Source: an uncultured Eubacteriales bacterium
GTDB lineage: Bacteria; Bacillota; Clostridia; Oscillospirales; Acutalibacteraceae
Length of the DNA stretch: 32,188 nt
Direction of reading: 5' to 3'
NCBI GenBank assembly: GCA_900315605.1
Contig: OMZU01000025.1
Coordinates: forward strand, 1 to 32,188
Positions 23,847 through 31,443 of this stretch are shown here, one piece after another. The first letter of the stretch is position 1. The number at the start of each line of letters is the position of its first letter. The notes below the pieces were generated by a model. It was not told where the DNA came from. It ran no database searches and worked only from the letters and a program-made list of their open reading frames with translations. A program made the position numbers and the translations under genes.

Positions 23847-25184
23847 TCACTTTGAAATGCTCTTTATAATATCCGGGATCTCGCTGTGCTTGTTGTACCA
23901 CAGCACATTCAGCCCGAGCGAATTTGCGTCCTGCTCAAAGAGCATATTCACGATTTCATAGGTGCTTTTGTCCGGCTCGGGTATTTCCTCCGAATCAACT
24001 GAATCGGGCAGCTTGCTTCTTAATATAAAATGCTTGGTTTTGTTGTTCCTTCTGTGCGAAATATCAAGCAAGCGTCTGAGGTTAGGGTCGGAAAGGCTCA
24101 AGCCTACAAACAGACAGATATTTGATGAGAATGCGTTTAGCTGGGTCAGATTTGACCAGCTGTAGGGGTCAATAAACTGCGAGTGATAGGATTCCTCGCT
24201 GAAAACAAGATTCGGCGAATCAATTTCATCCTTGTTCGGCAAAAAGCCGTGAACATGATAGATCGGCAGCTCGTTTGTATCGTGAGACTGCCCCTCCTTC
24301 CAAATCGAGCAGTGGTTGATGTTGTCCCTCGAAAGCTTGCTCTCGATCAGGTCGTCAAAATTAAATGTTATGACCGATTCCAGCCTTACGCCCGATCTTT
24401 TGGGTCGTGCAAGACCCGAGATCGCGTTCAGCATAGGGGTGTTCAGGGCGTTCGTTTTAAGATTTGAGTAGAGCTGATTTTTTACTGTTCTCTCAAAGTC
24501 CTTGCCGAGTGTTAGCCTGAGATATTTTCCCAGAATAAGGTTTGACTGCGGCATGTTCTTTAAGAGGTTGTCTGCGGAAATCGCGTCGTTTTCGTTCGTG
24601 TATATATTGTTGAGCATACCTACCAAAAGCTGGTTCCAGGTCGGGATCCCCGGAGCGATCGATATCCCTGCTCCGCAAACCAAGGTCAGCTGATTGTTTC
24701 CCAGCGCGTTTTTCAGAATTTTGATCTGATCCTCGCGGTTGCCCTCCTCGGTTCTTTTGATCGTGTTTTCTTCGATCACCTGCTTTTTGTCGTCCGATTT
24801 GCTCAGCTTTGACAAAAACTTCATAACCTCGTCGGTCACATACTTTTCGTCCTTAACATGAATGTACTGAATGTCGCGAATCGAAAACGGGATCGAAACG
24901 TCGTCGCCTATAACGACCGGAACAAGCATAATATTGTTTTGTGAGGCTATGCTCAGCTCCGTGCGGCAAATCGCAGATTCAAGGTAGTATTCGTTAATAA
25001 GCGCGATCAATATGTCGGACTCCAAAATCTCGCGCTTTATCACGTCAACTATAAACTCGACCGGCTCAACAAAAATATCAATGCTCGAAGTCGCCTTGTA
25101 GCCTGAGTGTAAAAGCTCTCTCTTTAAGCTGTGGTAAATGTCAACGCTTTTTTTGTCGCTTGAAAAGCTTATGTAAATCTTCAT
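23847..25184 (-). CDS. TIR-SIR2 fusion protein, probable NAD-consuming immune effector
   Basis: This 445-residue protein joins two NAD-linked domains. The N-terminal TIR domain (about residues 1-125) starts 'MKIYISFSSDK' and has E76 within 'SAICRTEL', the position of the catalytic Glu in TIR NADases. A charged linker (about 126-152) follows. The C-terminal SIR2-like domain (about 153-445) keeps GAGIS (171-175), N275 and D277 in 'TFNFDD', and the catalytic His in HVHG (H310 or H312), plus 'GLSLSDPN' near 361-368. SIR2 and TIR NADases act in phage defence, for example in Thoeris. No separate partner gene is adjacent. The ATG at 25184 follows AAGGGGAG. Base usage matches the surrounding chromosome. 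Confidence 0.88.
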   Translation of the reverse strand: MKIYISFSSDKKSVDIYHSLKRELLHSGYKATSSIDIFVEPVEFIVDVIKREILESDILIALINEYYLESAICRTELSIASQNNIMLVPVVIGDDVSIPFSIRDIQYIHVKDEKYVTDEVMKFLSKLSKSDDKKQVIEENTIKRTEEGNREDQIKILKNALGNNQLTLVCGAGISIAPGIPTWNQLLVGMLNNIYTNENDAISADNLLKNMPQSNLILGKYLRLTLGKDFERTVKNQLYSNLKTNALNTPMLNAISGLARPKRSGVRLESVITFNFDDLIESKLSRDNINHCSIWKEGQSHDTNELPIYHVHGFLPNKDEIDSPNLVFSEESYHSQFIDPYSWSNLTQLNAFSSNICLFVGLSLSDPNLRRLLDISHRRNNKTKHFILRSKLPDSVDSEEIPEPDKSTYEIVNMLFEQDANSLGLNVLWYNKHSEIPDIIKSISK

Positions 25185-25241
25185 CTAAGCTCACTCCCCT
25201 TTATCCTTTACGTCTGAATTTTTAGAGGTGCCTATATTATA

Positions 25242-25270
25242 ATTATAAACAATTTTCGACCGAAAAGCAA
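25242..25270 (-). promoter_or_regulatory. promoter of the TIR-SIR2 gene
   Basis: On the minus strand, TTGCTT, 17 nt, then a perfect TATAAT. It gives a leader of about 50 nt. Confidence 0.7.
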
Positions 25271-25379
25271 ATAAAATGTTATTTTTAAACTTTTTTTAAG
25301 GTTTGAGTCTTATTATAAAAGCGAAATGAAAAACGCACCAACAATCCAATTATAAAAATCAGACAGGGAGTGAACTTAT

Positions 25380-27194
25380 ATGAAATCAAAATCCATACTT
25401 GCAGCCGCGATCGCTGCACTTACCGCGATCCCGGCGACCAATATCGCTTTTGCTGCCGAGCAGCAGATCCTGGGCGACGTGAACGGCAATTCAGAGGTTG
25501 ACATCAGAGACGTTACCGAGATACAAAAGCATCTTGTTGGGCTGACTGCTCTTGACGAAGCTCAGCTTGCAGCTGCTGATGTAAACGGAGACGGCACGGT
25601 CGATATCAACGACGCGACCTACATTCAAAAGTATCTTGCTAACATAGATGTTACCTACGCGATCGGTCAGCCGATAGAAACGACCGTAAATGAGGACGCC
25701 TGGAAGGAAAACACCGGAACCATCAGGCTCAGCAACAGCGGGATCGAAGTCACAGGCGTCGGAGCCTACGTTGAGGGCAACAAGGTCTACATCACCGAGG
25801 GCGGCGACTGGGAGGTTACCGGAACCTGCGACAACGGCATGATCTATGTAAACACCGGCGAAGAAAAGGATGTAAACGACAAGGTCAAGCTCAGGCTCAA
25901 CGGAATGTCGCTGACTAACACATCGGGTCCGGCGATCTACTTTGACCGTTGCAAAAAGTCATTTATCACGGTTGAAAGCGGCAGCGAAAACACTGTCACC
26001 GATTCGGCAACTTATGATGAAGCCTATGCCGAGGCAAAGGGAGCGATCCACAGCGACGACAGCCTTGAGATCAAGGGCAAGGGCTCTCTGACCGTCAACG
26101 GCAATTACAAGCACGGAATCAACTCGGACGACGATATCGTTATTGAAAACGGCGTTTTCCAAATCAATTCTGCAACAGACGGACTTCACGCCAACGATTA
26201 TATCGTGGTTGACGGCAAGAACATAAAGCTTAATATCGACAGCCAATCCGACGGCATTGAAAGCGAGGGCTATCTTACCATAGACAAGGCTTCTCTTGAC
26301 GTTGAAGCGGCAGGAAAAGGCATAAAGGCAGAGGGCGATTTGAGCGTTTTGGGCGGAACTGTTAAAATAAACTCAACAGACGATACCGTACACTCAAACA
26401 CAAATATCACTATCTCGGGCGGAACATTTGATTTGCGCTCCGGCGACGACGGTATCCACGCCGACACAACCCTGACGATTTCAGGAGGAGAGGTGAATGT
26501 GAGCCAAAGCTACGAGGGACTTGAGGCAAATGATATAGTGATCGACGGCGGCACAATAAATGTTACCGCTTCCGACGACGGACTTAACGCGGCAGGCGGC
26601 AACGACCAGTCCTCTCAGGGCGGCAGACCGGGTCAAAATCAGTTCCAGCCCGGCACAGCCTCAAACAGCAGCATTACAATAAACGACGGATATGTATATG
26701 TGATCTCATCGGGCGACGGAATCGACTCCAACGGTGCGCTGAATCTTAACGGCGGCACGGTTATAGTCCAGGGACCTGCCTCCGGCGGAAACAGTTGTAT
26801 GGACGCCGACGGAGTAGTTCAGTTTAACGGCGGCACGGTTTTGGGAATTTCATCCTCAAACGCGATGTGGGAGGATATAAGAGGAAAAATCAGCACGGCG
26901 ATCTATAACACCTCTGTCGGCAGGATCTCAAGTGGCTCAGTGATCGCGGTGACGGATTCAAGCGGAAACGTGCTTTCGGCATTCAAGCCCACGCTCACCG
27001 GAAATATAGGCATACTTTATATGACCGACCAAACAAGCTCGATCTCGTCCTGCAAGTTCAACATCAACGGAACCTACAGCGGAACACTCGACAGCTTTGG
27101 CTACGGCGAGGGCGGAACGATCTCCGGCGGCACAACAGTCAACCCAAGCACGGCAACCAACGGAAACAACCCGTGGCGTCCGGGCAGACCATAA
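25380..27194 (+). CDS. secreted dockerin protein with Cthe_2159-like carbohydrate-binding beta-helix
   Basis: This 604-residue exported protein has a signal peptide with a probable cut after 'AFA' near residue 25. A type I dockerin follows directly (about 30-90), with two calcium-loop repeats (DVNGNSEVDIRDVTEIQKHL and DVNGDGTVDINDATYIQKYL). The remainder resembles the DUF4353 / Cthe_2159 family: repeated Gly/Asp/Asn-rich turns such as 'DDGIHAD' and 'SDGIESEG' that build a right-handed beta-helix, a family reported to bind plant polysaccharides. A Gln/Gly/Pro-rich insert lies near 410-430, and the C-terminus is 'NPWRPGRP'. The dockerin would tether it to a cohesin scaffold; no cohesin is in this window. 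AGGGAGTG precedes the ATG. Confidence 0.9.
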   Translation: MKSKSILAAAIAALTAIPATNIAFAAEQQILGDVNGNSEVDIRDVTEIQKHLVGLTALDEAQLAAADVNGDGTVDINDATYIQKYLANIDVTYAIGQPIETTVNEDAWKENTGTIRLSNSGIEVTGVGAYVEGNKVYITEGGDWEVTGTCDNGMIYVNTGEEKDVNDKVKLRLNGMSLTNTSGPAIYFDRCKKSFITVESGSENTVTDSATYDEAYAEAKGAIHSDDSLEIKGKGSLTVNGNYKHGINSDDDIVIENGVFQINSATDGLHANDYIVVDGKNIKLNIDSQSDGIESEGYLTIDKASLDVEAAGKGIKAEGDLSVLGGTVKINSTDDTVHSNTNITISGGTFDLRSGDDGIHADTTLTISGGEVNVSQSYEGLEANDIVIDGGTINVTASDDGLNAAGGNDQSSQGGRPGQNQFQPGTASNSSITINDGYVYVISSGDGIDSNGALNLNGGTVIVQGPASGGNSCMDADGVVQFNGGTVLGISSSNAMWEDIRGKISTAIYNTSVGRISSGSVIAVTDSSGNVLSAFKPTLTGNIGILYMTDQTSSISSCKFNINGTYSGTLDSFGYGEGGTISGGTTVNPSTATNGNNPWRPGRP

Positions 27195-27243
27195 TACCGG
27201 CTTCCGGCAAAACAGCTTTACCCTATCACCCCAATATAACATA

Positions 27244-27282
27244 ACGCAAAAGCGACGGTCATTTTAACCGTCGCTTTTGCGT
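27244..27282. terminator. bidirectional terminator
   Basis: ACGCAAAAGCGACGGT (27244-27259) and ACCGTCGCTTTTGCGT (27267-27282) form a perfect 16-bp stem with a 7-nt loop. It lies between the convergent dockerin and K+ channel genes. Confidence 0.85.
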
Positions 27283-27307
27283 ATATTTGTATTGTACTGT
27301 CAAAAAA

Positions 27308-28159
27308 TCAGTCCAGCTTGTGACCGCAATAGGGGCAATAGCTTTTGCAGTCGGTTTGATTTTGCTGCAAGGCTTGCGCTTCCTTTGCCTTTTTCGCTTT
27401 TTCCTCTTCGGTGACAATTTCGGTAAAGCCGGCAGTAATGATTCCCGTCGGCACTGCAACCAAGCCTATTCCCAGGAACGCGATCACCGTTGAAAGCATC
27501 TTTCCTGCAACGGTTATCGGATAAACGTCTCCGTAGCCCACGGTGGTAAGCGTTGAGACCGCCCACCACATTGTTTCAAACGCGTTTGAAAACGCGTCCG
27601 GCTGAGCTTCGGCTTCAATATTGTACATCAAAACCGAGGCTATAACAAGCAGCAAGCCTACCACGAACACCGACGAAACAAGCTGCGCCGACTTGTTTTT
27701 AAAAACAAGCGCGATTATCCTAAGTGCGTTTGTGTAACGGTTGATCTTAAAAATCCTGAACAAGCGCACAACGCGCATGATCCTTATGATCCTCAAATCG
27801 ATCGGGAAAACAAGCGGCAAATAGAACGGCAGGATCGCAACCAGATCCACTATCGCCATAAATGAAAAAACGTATTTCAGCCTGGCTTTCAGCGGGTTCA
27901 TTTCCGGATGCAAAAGGTCTGAGGTCCAAACGCGCAGCAAGTATTCAACGGTGAATATTATTACCGATATGCCTTCAAAAATCCCCATCGCCTTGGAAAC
28001 GCCTTCGGGAAGATCAAAGGTTTCGGCAATAACTATCACAGTGTTCGCCACGATCAGAACAATGATTATCAGGTCAACAATTTTGCTTGCCAGGTTGCCC
28101 TTTGACGGCTCTATAATTTGGAATACGGTTTCTTTTATTCTGTTATATACAGCCTTCAT
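27308..28159 (-). CDS. voltage-gated potassium channel subunit
   Basis: This 283-residue protein has six membrane helices. The voltage sensor S4 has arginines at every third position (R123, R126, R129, R132, R135) and K138. The pore carries the potassium filter TTVGYGD at 205-211, followed by the inner helix with a 'VAVPTGI' bend. The short cytoplasmic tail is Lys/Glu/Ala-rich and ends in YCPYCGHKLD, half of a zinc ribbon, perhaps completed by subunit assembly. It starts 4 nt after the stop of the signal peptidase gene, so the two are co-transcribed. No strong ribosome site is visible, which suggests coupled translation. Confidence 0.94.
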   Translation of the reverse strand: MKAVYNRIKETVFQIIEPSKGNLASKIVDLIIIVLIVANTVIVIAETFDLPEGVSKAMGIFEGISVIIFTVEYLLRVWTSDLLHPEMNPLKARLKYVFSFMAIVDLVAILPFYLPLVFPIDLRIIRIMRVVRLFRIFKINRYTNALRIIALVFKNKSAQLVSSVFVVGLLLVIASVLMYNIEAEAQPDAFSNAFETMWWAVSTLTTVGYGDVYPITVAGKMLSTVIAFLGIGLVAVPTGIITAGFTEIVTEEEKAKKAKEAQALQQNQTDCKSYCPYCGHKLD

Positions 28160-28163
28160 ACGA

Positions 28164-28727
28164 TCAAGTCTCGCTTGGATCTTGGTTTTTCTTTGCGGTT
28201 AATTTTTTGAAAAGCTTTTTCAGCTCGTCAAAAAAGATAAAGCCCAGCAACGCAACAATGATTATTATTCCAAAGGGTGACATGAAGATTTTGTAGATCC
28301 AGGTCAAAAACGGAAGCTTGCAAACAATTATGCTTTTAACGCTCTCCGCAGGGATCGGGTCGTCCTCATAATTGTTGGCAACGCCCTTGGTTTGCAGCAT
28401 GATTTGTCCGTTGTCATCATAGGGAGCTCTTATCACCTTGTGAGTGACCAGCAAGCCCGGATATTGCTTTCCGCCGTCAAATGCGATAACGTCGCCCACA
28501 GAAACCTCGCTTGCGTCAGCAGCGCGGCTTAGGAGTATGTCGCCGACGTGTATTTCGGGCTCCATGCTGCCGCTGACAACGCGGTAGATCGAATATCCGA
28601 ACACACTGGGGATATTGCCGCTGATTTGAGCGATAACGGAGTTAATTGTGAGAAAAGCCGCCGCAACGATGAACAAAACGAAAATTATATCAAAAATTAT
28701 TTTTCCGATTTTAAGTAATTTTTTCAT
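28164..28727 (-). CDS. signal peptidase I, SipW (ER/archaeal) type
   Basis: This 187-residue membrane-bound protease cuts signal peptides. An N-terminal helix lies at about residues 9-33. The catalytic serine is S54 in 'SGSMEPEIHVGD', and H96 in 'VTHKVI' replaces the usual bacterial lysine, the mark of the SipW/ER type. 'TKGVANNYEDDP' is the third conserved box. A second helix lies at about residues 152-170, followed by a basic tail. In Bacillus, SipW processes biofilm fibre proteins; no such substrate lies nearby. There is no clear ribosome site before the ATG. The K+ channel gene follows after 4 nt. Confidence 0.88.
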   Translation of the reverse strand: MKKLLKIGKIIFDIIFVLFIVAAAFLTINSVIAQISGNIPSVFGYSIYRVVSGSMEPEIHVGDILLSRAADASEVSVGDVIAFDGGKQYPGLLVTHKVIRAPYDDNGQIMLQTKGVANNYEDDPIPAESVKSIIVCKLPFLTWIYKIFMSPFGIIIIVALLGFIFFDELKKLFKKLTAKKNQDPSET

Positions 28728-28768
28728 ATTTGTATATCTTATTATTTCTAAAATAAAATCAAACTAAA

Positions 28769-28794
28769 ACGGAGCTGCCGCCTGACAGCTCCGT
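28769..28794 (-). terminator. intrinsic terminator after the GGGtGRT gene
   Basis: ACGGAGCTG and CAGCTCCGT form a 9-bp stem; the minus strand continues with TTTTAGTTTGATTTTATTTT. It separates the Fe-S operon from the signal peptidase gene. Confidence 0.85.
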
Positions 28795-28821
28795 AAAATT
28801 ATTTAGCAAAGCTGCGAGAAA

Positions 28822-29823
28822 TTATTTTACAGCCTCATAAACTGCAACCGCACACGCAACAGTTGCGCCAACCATCGGGTTGTTGCCCATTCCGATAAGA
28901 CCCATCATCTCAACGTGAGCCGGAACTGAGGAAGAGCCTGCAAACTGAGCGTCGCCGTGCATTCTGCCCATTGAGTCGGTCAAGCCGTAGGAAGCAGGAC
29001 CTGCCGCCATGTTGTCCGGATGGAGAGTACGTCCTGTGCCGCCGCCGGAAGCAACCGAGAAATACTTAACGCCGTTTTCGTTAGCCCACTTTTTGTAGGT
29101 TCCTGCAACAAGGTGCTGGAAACGGGTCGGGTTGGTTGAGTTACCGGTGATCGAAACGCCAACGTTCTCCTGCTGCATGATCGCAACGCCCTCGCGAACG
29201 TCGTCTGCACCGTAGCAGCGAACAGCAGCTCTCTCGCCGTCGGAGAAAGCTTTCTCTTCAACGATTTTAAGCTCTGATGTAAAATAATCAAACTCGGTTT
29301 TAACATAAGTAAAGCCGTTGATCCTTGAAATAATATAAGCAGCGTCCTTGCCCAGACCGTTAAGAATAACGCGGAGCGGCTCTTTTCTTGCCTTGTTAGC
29401 GTTACGCGCGATACCGATCGCACCCTCCGCAGCGGCAAAGCTCTCGTGACCTGCAAGGAAAGCAAAGCACTTTGTTTCATCTCTAAGCAGCATTGCGCCA
29501 AGGTTTCCGTGGCCTCTGCCAACGTTTCTCTGCTCTGCAACCGAGCCGGGGATACAAAAAGCCTCAAGGCCGATACCAATTGCTTCGGCAGCCTCAGCGG
29601 CTGTCTTTACGCCCTTTTTGATTGCAACCGCGCAGCCGAGAGTGTAAGCCCAGCCTGCGTTTTCAAAGGCGATGGGCTGAACGCCCTTTACAATTTCATA
29701 GGGATCAAAGCCAAGATCTGTGCAAAGCTTTTTTGCCTCTTCAAGATTTGCAATACCGTATTCGGCAAGGCACTTCTCGATTTTAGGCATTCTTCTGTCC
29801 ATACTTTCAAATGTTACTGCCAT
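28822..29823 (-). CDS. GGGtGRT family protein
   Basis: This 333-residue cytoplasmic protein belongs to the family named for its signature, seen here as 'SVASGGGTGRTLHPDN' near residues 266-281. Other conserved-looking parts are 'GSVAEQRNVGRGHGNLGAMLL' near 94-114 and Gly/Ala-rich turns near the C-terminus. The function is not established. It lies 21 nt after the NifU-like gene, and this pairing recurs in anaerobes, which suggests a shared role connected with iron-sulfur chemistry. AAGGAGG precedes the ATG at 29823. The terminator at 28769-28794 closes the two-gene operon. Confidence 0.92.
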   Translation of the reverse strand: MAVTFESMDRRMPKIEKCLAEYGIANLEEAKKLCTDLGFDPYEIVKGVQPIAFENAGWAYTLGCAVAIKKGVKTAAEAAEAIGIGLEAFCIPGSVAEQRNVGRGHGNLGAMLLRDETKCFAFLAGHESFAAAEGAIGIARNANKARKEPLRVILNGLGKDAAYIISRINGFTYVKTEFDYFTSELKIVEEKAFSDGERAAVRCYGADDVREGVAIMQQENVGVSITGNSTNPTRFQHLVAGTYKKWANENGVKYFSVASGGGTGRTLHPDNMAAGPASYGLTDSMGRMHGDAQFAGSSSVPAHVEMMGLIGMGNNPMVGATVACAVAVYEAVK

Positions 29824-29844
29824 TTCAGCGTCCTCCTTACCGAA

Positions 29845-30537
29845 TTATTCTTCACGCGGGTCAATATACTTTGCCGCGCCGTCAAAACGGCCGTACTGAC
29901 CGATGTTGTTCTTATAAGCCTCGTTCGGCTCAACGCCGTGACGGATATCCTCAAGCATCTTGCCGAGCTTTACAAACTGATAGCCGATAACCTCGTTGTT
30001 CTCGTCAAGAGCTGTTTTGAGAACATAGCCCTCAGCCATTTCCATATAACGAACGCCCTTTGCGTTGGTGCTGTACATTGTACCAACCTGAGAACGCAGA
30101 CCCTTTCCGAGGTCTTCCATACCTGCGCCGACAGGAAGTCCGCCCTCAGAGAAAGCAGTCTGGCTTCTGCCGTAAACAAGCTGCTCAAAAATATTGCGCA
30201 TAGCTGTGTTGATAGCGTCGCAAACAAGGTCGGTGTTAAGGCACTCAAGCAGAGTTTTGTTAGGAAGGATCTCTGCCGCCATAGCCGCCGAATGGGTCAT
30301 GCCGGAGCAGCCGATGGTCTCAACAAGAGCCTCTTCAACGATACCGTCCTTAACATTAAGGGTGAGCTTACATGCGCCCTGCTGAGGTGCGCACCAGCCG
30401 ATGCCGTGAGACAATCCGGAGATGTCCTTTATGTCATAAGATTTAACCCACTTGCCCTCTTCGGGGATTGGAGCCGGGCCGTGATGAGGACCCTTTGCTA
30501 CAGTACACATATTTTCTACTTCTTTTGAATAAATCAT
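29845..30537 (-). CDS. NifU-like iron-sulfur cluster scaffold protein
   Basis: This 230-residue protein resembles the IscU/NifU N-terminal scaffold fold. Candidate ligand cysteines lie in 'GWCAPQQGACKL' (near residues 48-59), 'TIGCSGMTHS' (near 77-86) and 'TDLVCDAIN' (near 104-112). The last part ('QFVKLGKMLEDIRHGVEPNEAYKNN') is specific to the version paired with GGGtGRT proteins. The ATG at 30537 has AGGAG 8 nt upstream and gives 9 residues before an internal Met. It heads a two-gene operon with its own promoter. Confidence 0.9.
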   Translation of the reverse strand: MIYSKEVENMCTVAKGPHHGPAPIPEEGKWVKSYDIKDISGLSHGIGWCAPQQGACKLTLNVKDGIVEEALVETIGCSGMTHSAAMAAEILPNKTLLECLNTDLVCDAINTAMRNIFEQLVYGRSQTAFSEGGLPVGAGMEDLGKGLRSQVGTMYSTNAKGVRYMEMAEGYVLKTALDENNEVIGYQFVKLGKMLEDIRHGVEPNEAYKNNIGQYGRFDGAAKYIDPREE

Positions 30538-30591
30538 ATGTTATACTCCTTTCAAAAATTTGTTGAGATTGCTGTATACTCATACAGATAT

Positions 30592-30620
30592 ATTATAAGC
30601 GAACAAACGAATTTTTTCAA
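30592..30620 (-). promoter_or_regulatory. promoter of the NifU-like / GGGtGRT operon
   Basis: On the minus strand, TTGAAA, 17 nt, then a perfect TATAAT. The predicted leader is about 50 nt. Confidence 0.8.
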
Positions 30621-30699
30621 GCTTTTTTATTCAAAATAGTTTTAGAAAGAAAAAATCCGAACAAAATAACAGCCGGCAGAAAAAACTTTGTGAAAAAGC

Positions 30700-30728
30700 T
30701 TGACAAAACCCAGAAAATATACTATAAT
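30700..30728 (+). promoter_or_regulatory. consensus promoter of the tRNA cluster
   Basis: TTGACA (30700-30705), 17 nt, TATAAT (30723-30728): both hexamers match the consensus fully, as expected for a stable RNA operon. Confidence 0.93.
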
Positions 30729-30762
30729 CAAACTTGCTGAATTTATCTTTTCAGAAGAATAC

Positions 30763-30839
30763 GGCGGAATAGCTCAGCTGGCTAGAGCATTCGGTTCATA
30801 CCCGAAGTGTCGTAGGTTCAAGTCCTATTTCCGCTACCA
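30763..30839 (+). tRNA. tRNA-Met (CAT)
   Basis: This is a 77-nt cloverleaf with encoded CCA. The acceptor stem GGCGGAA/TTCCGCT has a G-U first pair, the anticodon stem is TTCGG/CCGAA around TTCATAC, and the T arm contains GGTTCAAGTCC. The stem lacks the three G-C pairs of the initiator, so it is an elongator. A CAT anticodon could also be tRNA-Ile2 after lysidine modification. Confidence 0.93.
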
Positions 30840-30842
30840 AAC

Positions 30843-30917
30843 GGCCCGGTGGTCAAGCGGTTAAGACACCGCCCTTTCACGGCGGTAACACGAGTTCGAT
30901 TCTCGTCCGGGTCACCA
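30843..30917 (+). tRNA. tRNA-Glu (TTC)
   Basis: This is a 75-nt cloverleaf with encoded CCA. The acceptor stem is GGCCCGG/CCGGGTC, the anticodon loop CTTTCAC carries TTC in a CCGCC/GGCGG stem, and the T loop is GTTCGATTC. It lies 3 nt after tRNA-Met. Confidence 0.95.
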
Positions 30918-30925
30918 AGCAAGAA

Positions 30926-30947
30926 GGGCATACCGAAAGGTATGCCC
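30926..30947 (+). other. GAAA-loop hairpin between tRNA-Glu and tRNA-Leu
   Basis: GGGCATACC and GGTATGCCC form a perfect 9-bp stem around GAAA, followed by only a weak ATATTT. It may be a partial terminator that lowers tRNA-Leu output, or an RNase processing mark. Confidence 0.6.
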
Positions 30948-30953
30948 ATATTT

Positions 30954-31041
30954 GCCGGTGTGGTGGAATAGGCAGACACAAGGGACTTAAAATCCCTCGG
31001 TCATTGCGACCGTACCGGTTCAAGTCCGGTCACCGGCACCA
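30954..31041 (+). tRNA. tRNA-Leu (TAA)
   Basis: This is an 88-nt class II tRNA with a long variable arm (CGGTCATTGCGACCG) and encoded CCA. The acceptor stem is GCCGGTG/CACCGGC, and the anticodon TAA sits in a GGGA/TCCC stem. Confidence 0.95.
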
Positions 31042-31043
31042 GC

Positions 31044-31086
31044 ATGAGTGTTCATAACGGATTTATGTTATGGACACTCATTTTTT
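31044..31086 (+). terminator. terminator of the tRNA operon
   Basis: ATGAGTGTTCATAAC (31044-31058) pairs with GTTATGGACACTCAT (31067-31081) with one wobble, and a TTTTTT run follows. Confidence 0.93.
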
Positions 31087-31104
31087 ATTTATTTGAAACT
31101 GCCT

Positions 31105-31180
31105 GATCCCGCCGTTGAACAACGTTATTGTTATCAATACAGTTTGGATAGGCAGGCGAGAGTGACCACCGGCACTTTTT
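31105..31180 (+). repeat. dispersed 76-bp repeat, copy B
   Basis: This is the partner of 23351-23426, with about 14 substitutions and no gaps. It lies directly after the tRNA terminator. Upstream GCCTG (31101-31105) can pair with CAGGC inside it. It ends CACCGGCAC followed by a T-run. No ORF of note. The gene-less interval 31042-31443 otherwise holds two terminators and the promoter of the TetR gene. Confidence 0.8.
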
Positions 31181-31206
31181 TATTCAATTTCATCCGGTTT
31201 ATATGC

Positions 31207-31238
31207 GGTGAGCAGGTTTTTGTGCCTGCTCACCTTTT
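31207..31238 (+). terminator. hairpin terminator without an assigned gene
   Basis: GGTGAGCAGG and CCTGCTCACC form a perfect 10-bp stem, followed by TTTT. No coding sequence lies between it and the tRNA terminator, so it might end a short RNA that contains repeat copy B. Confidence 0.7.
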
Positions 31239-31383
31239 GGTAGTTCGGATATGTTTATCACGGGAAAATAACAGTATGCCTTTACCGGTCATATGAGTTC
31301 TTATTTTTTGGAGTGATTTTTCACAGCCCCTTTGCTTCGCAAACCGCTCAGAATTCCATATGATCAAACTGACCTCTTTCCGC

Positions 31384-31412
31384 TTGAAAATCCGCGTTTA
31401 GTATGCTATACT
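31384..31412 (+). promoter_or_regulatory. promoter of the TetR-family gene
   Basis: TTGAAA (31384-31389), 17 nt, TATACT (31407-31412). Transcription would start near 31419, only about 25 nt before the ATG. Confidence 0.75.
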
Positions 31413-31443
31413 GACATATAACAAAGACTTTTTGAGGTGTGCC

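Noticed and set aside
29446-30528. 360-codon open frame on the plus strand
   Set aside because: It is antisense to the GGGtGRT and NifU-like genes, which have clear signatures and ribosome sites. The long open frame is a by-product of their codon usage.
31105-31180. tRNA-Leu-derived pseudogene
   Set aside because: It shares CACCGGCAC with the tRNA-Leu end, but no other arm aligns, and the second copy at 23351 has no tRNA nearby.
31320-31360. CATATGA motifs upstream of the TetR gene as an operator
   Set aside because: The matches are short, self-complementary and too far apart to separate from chance.
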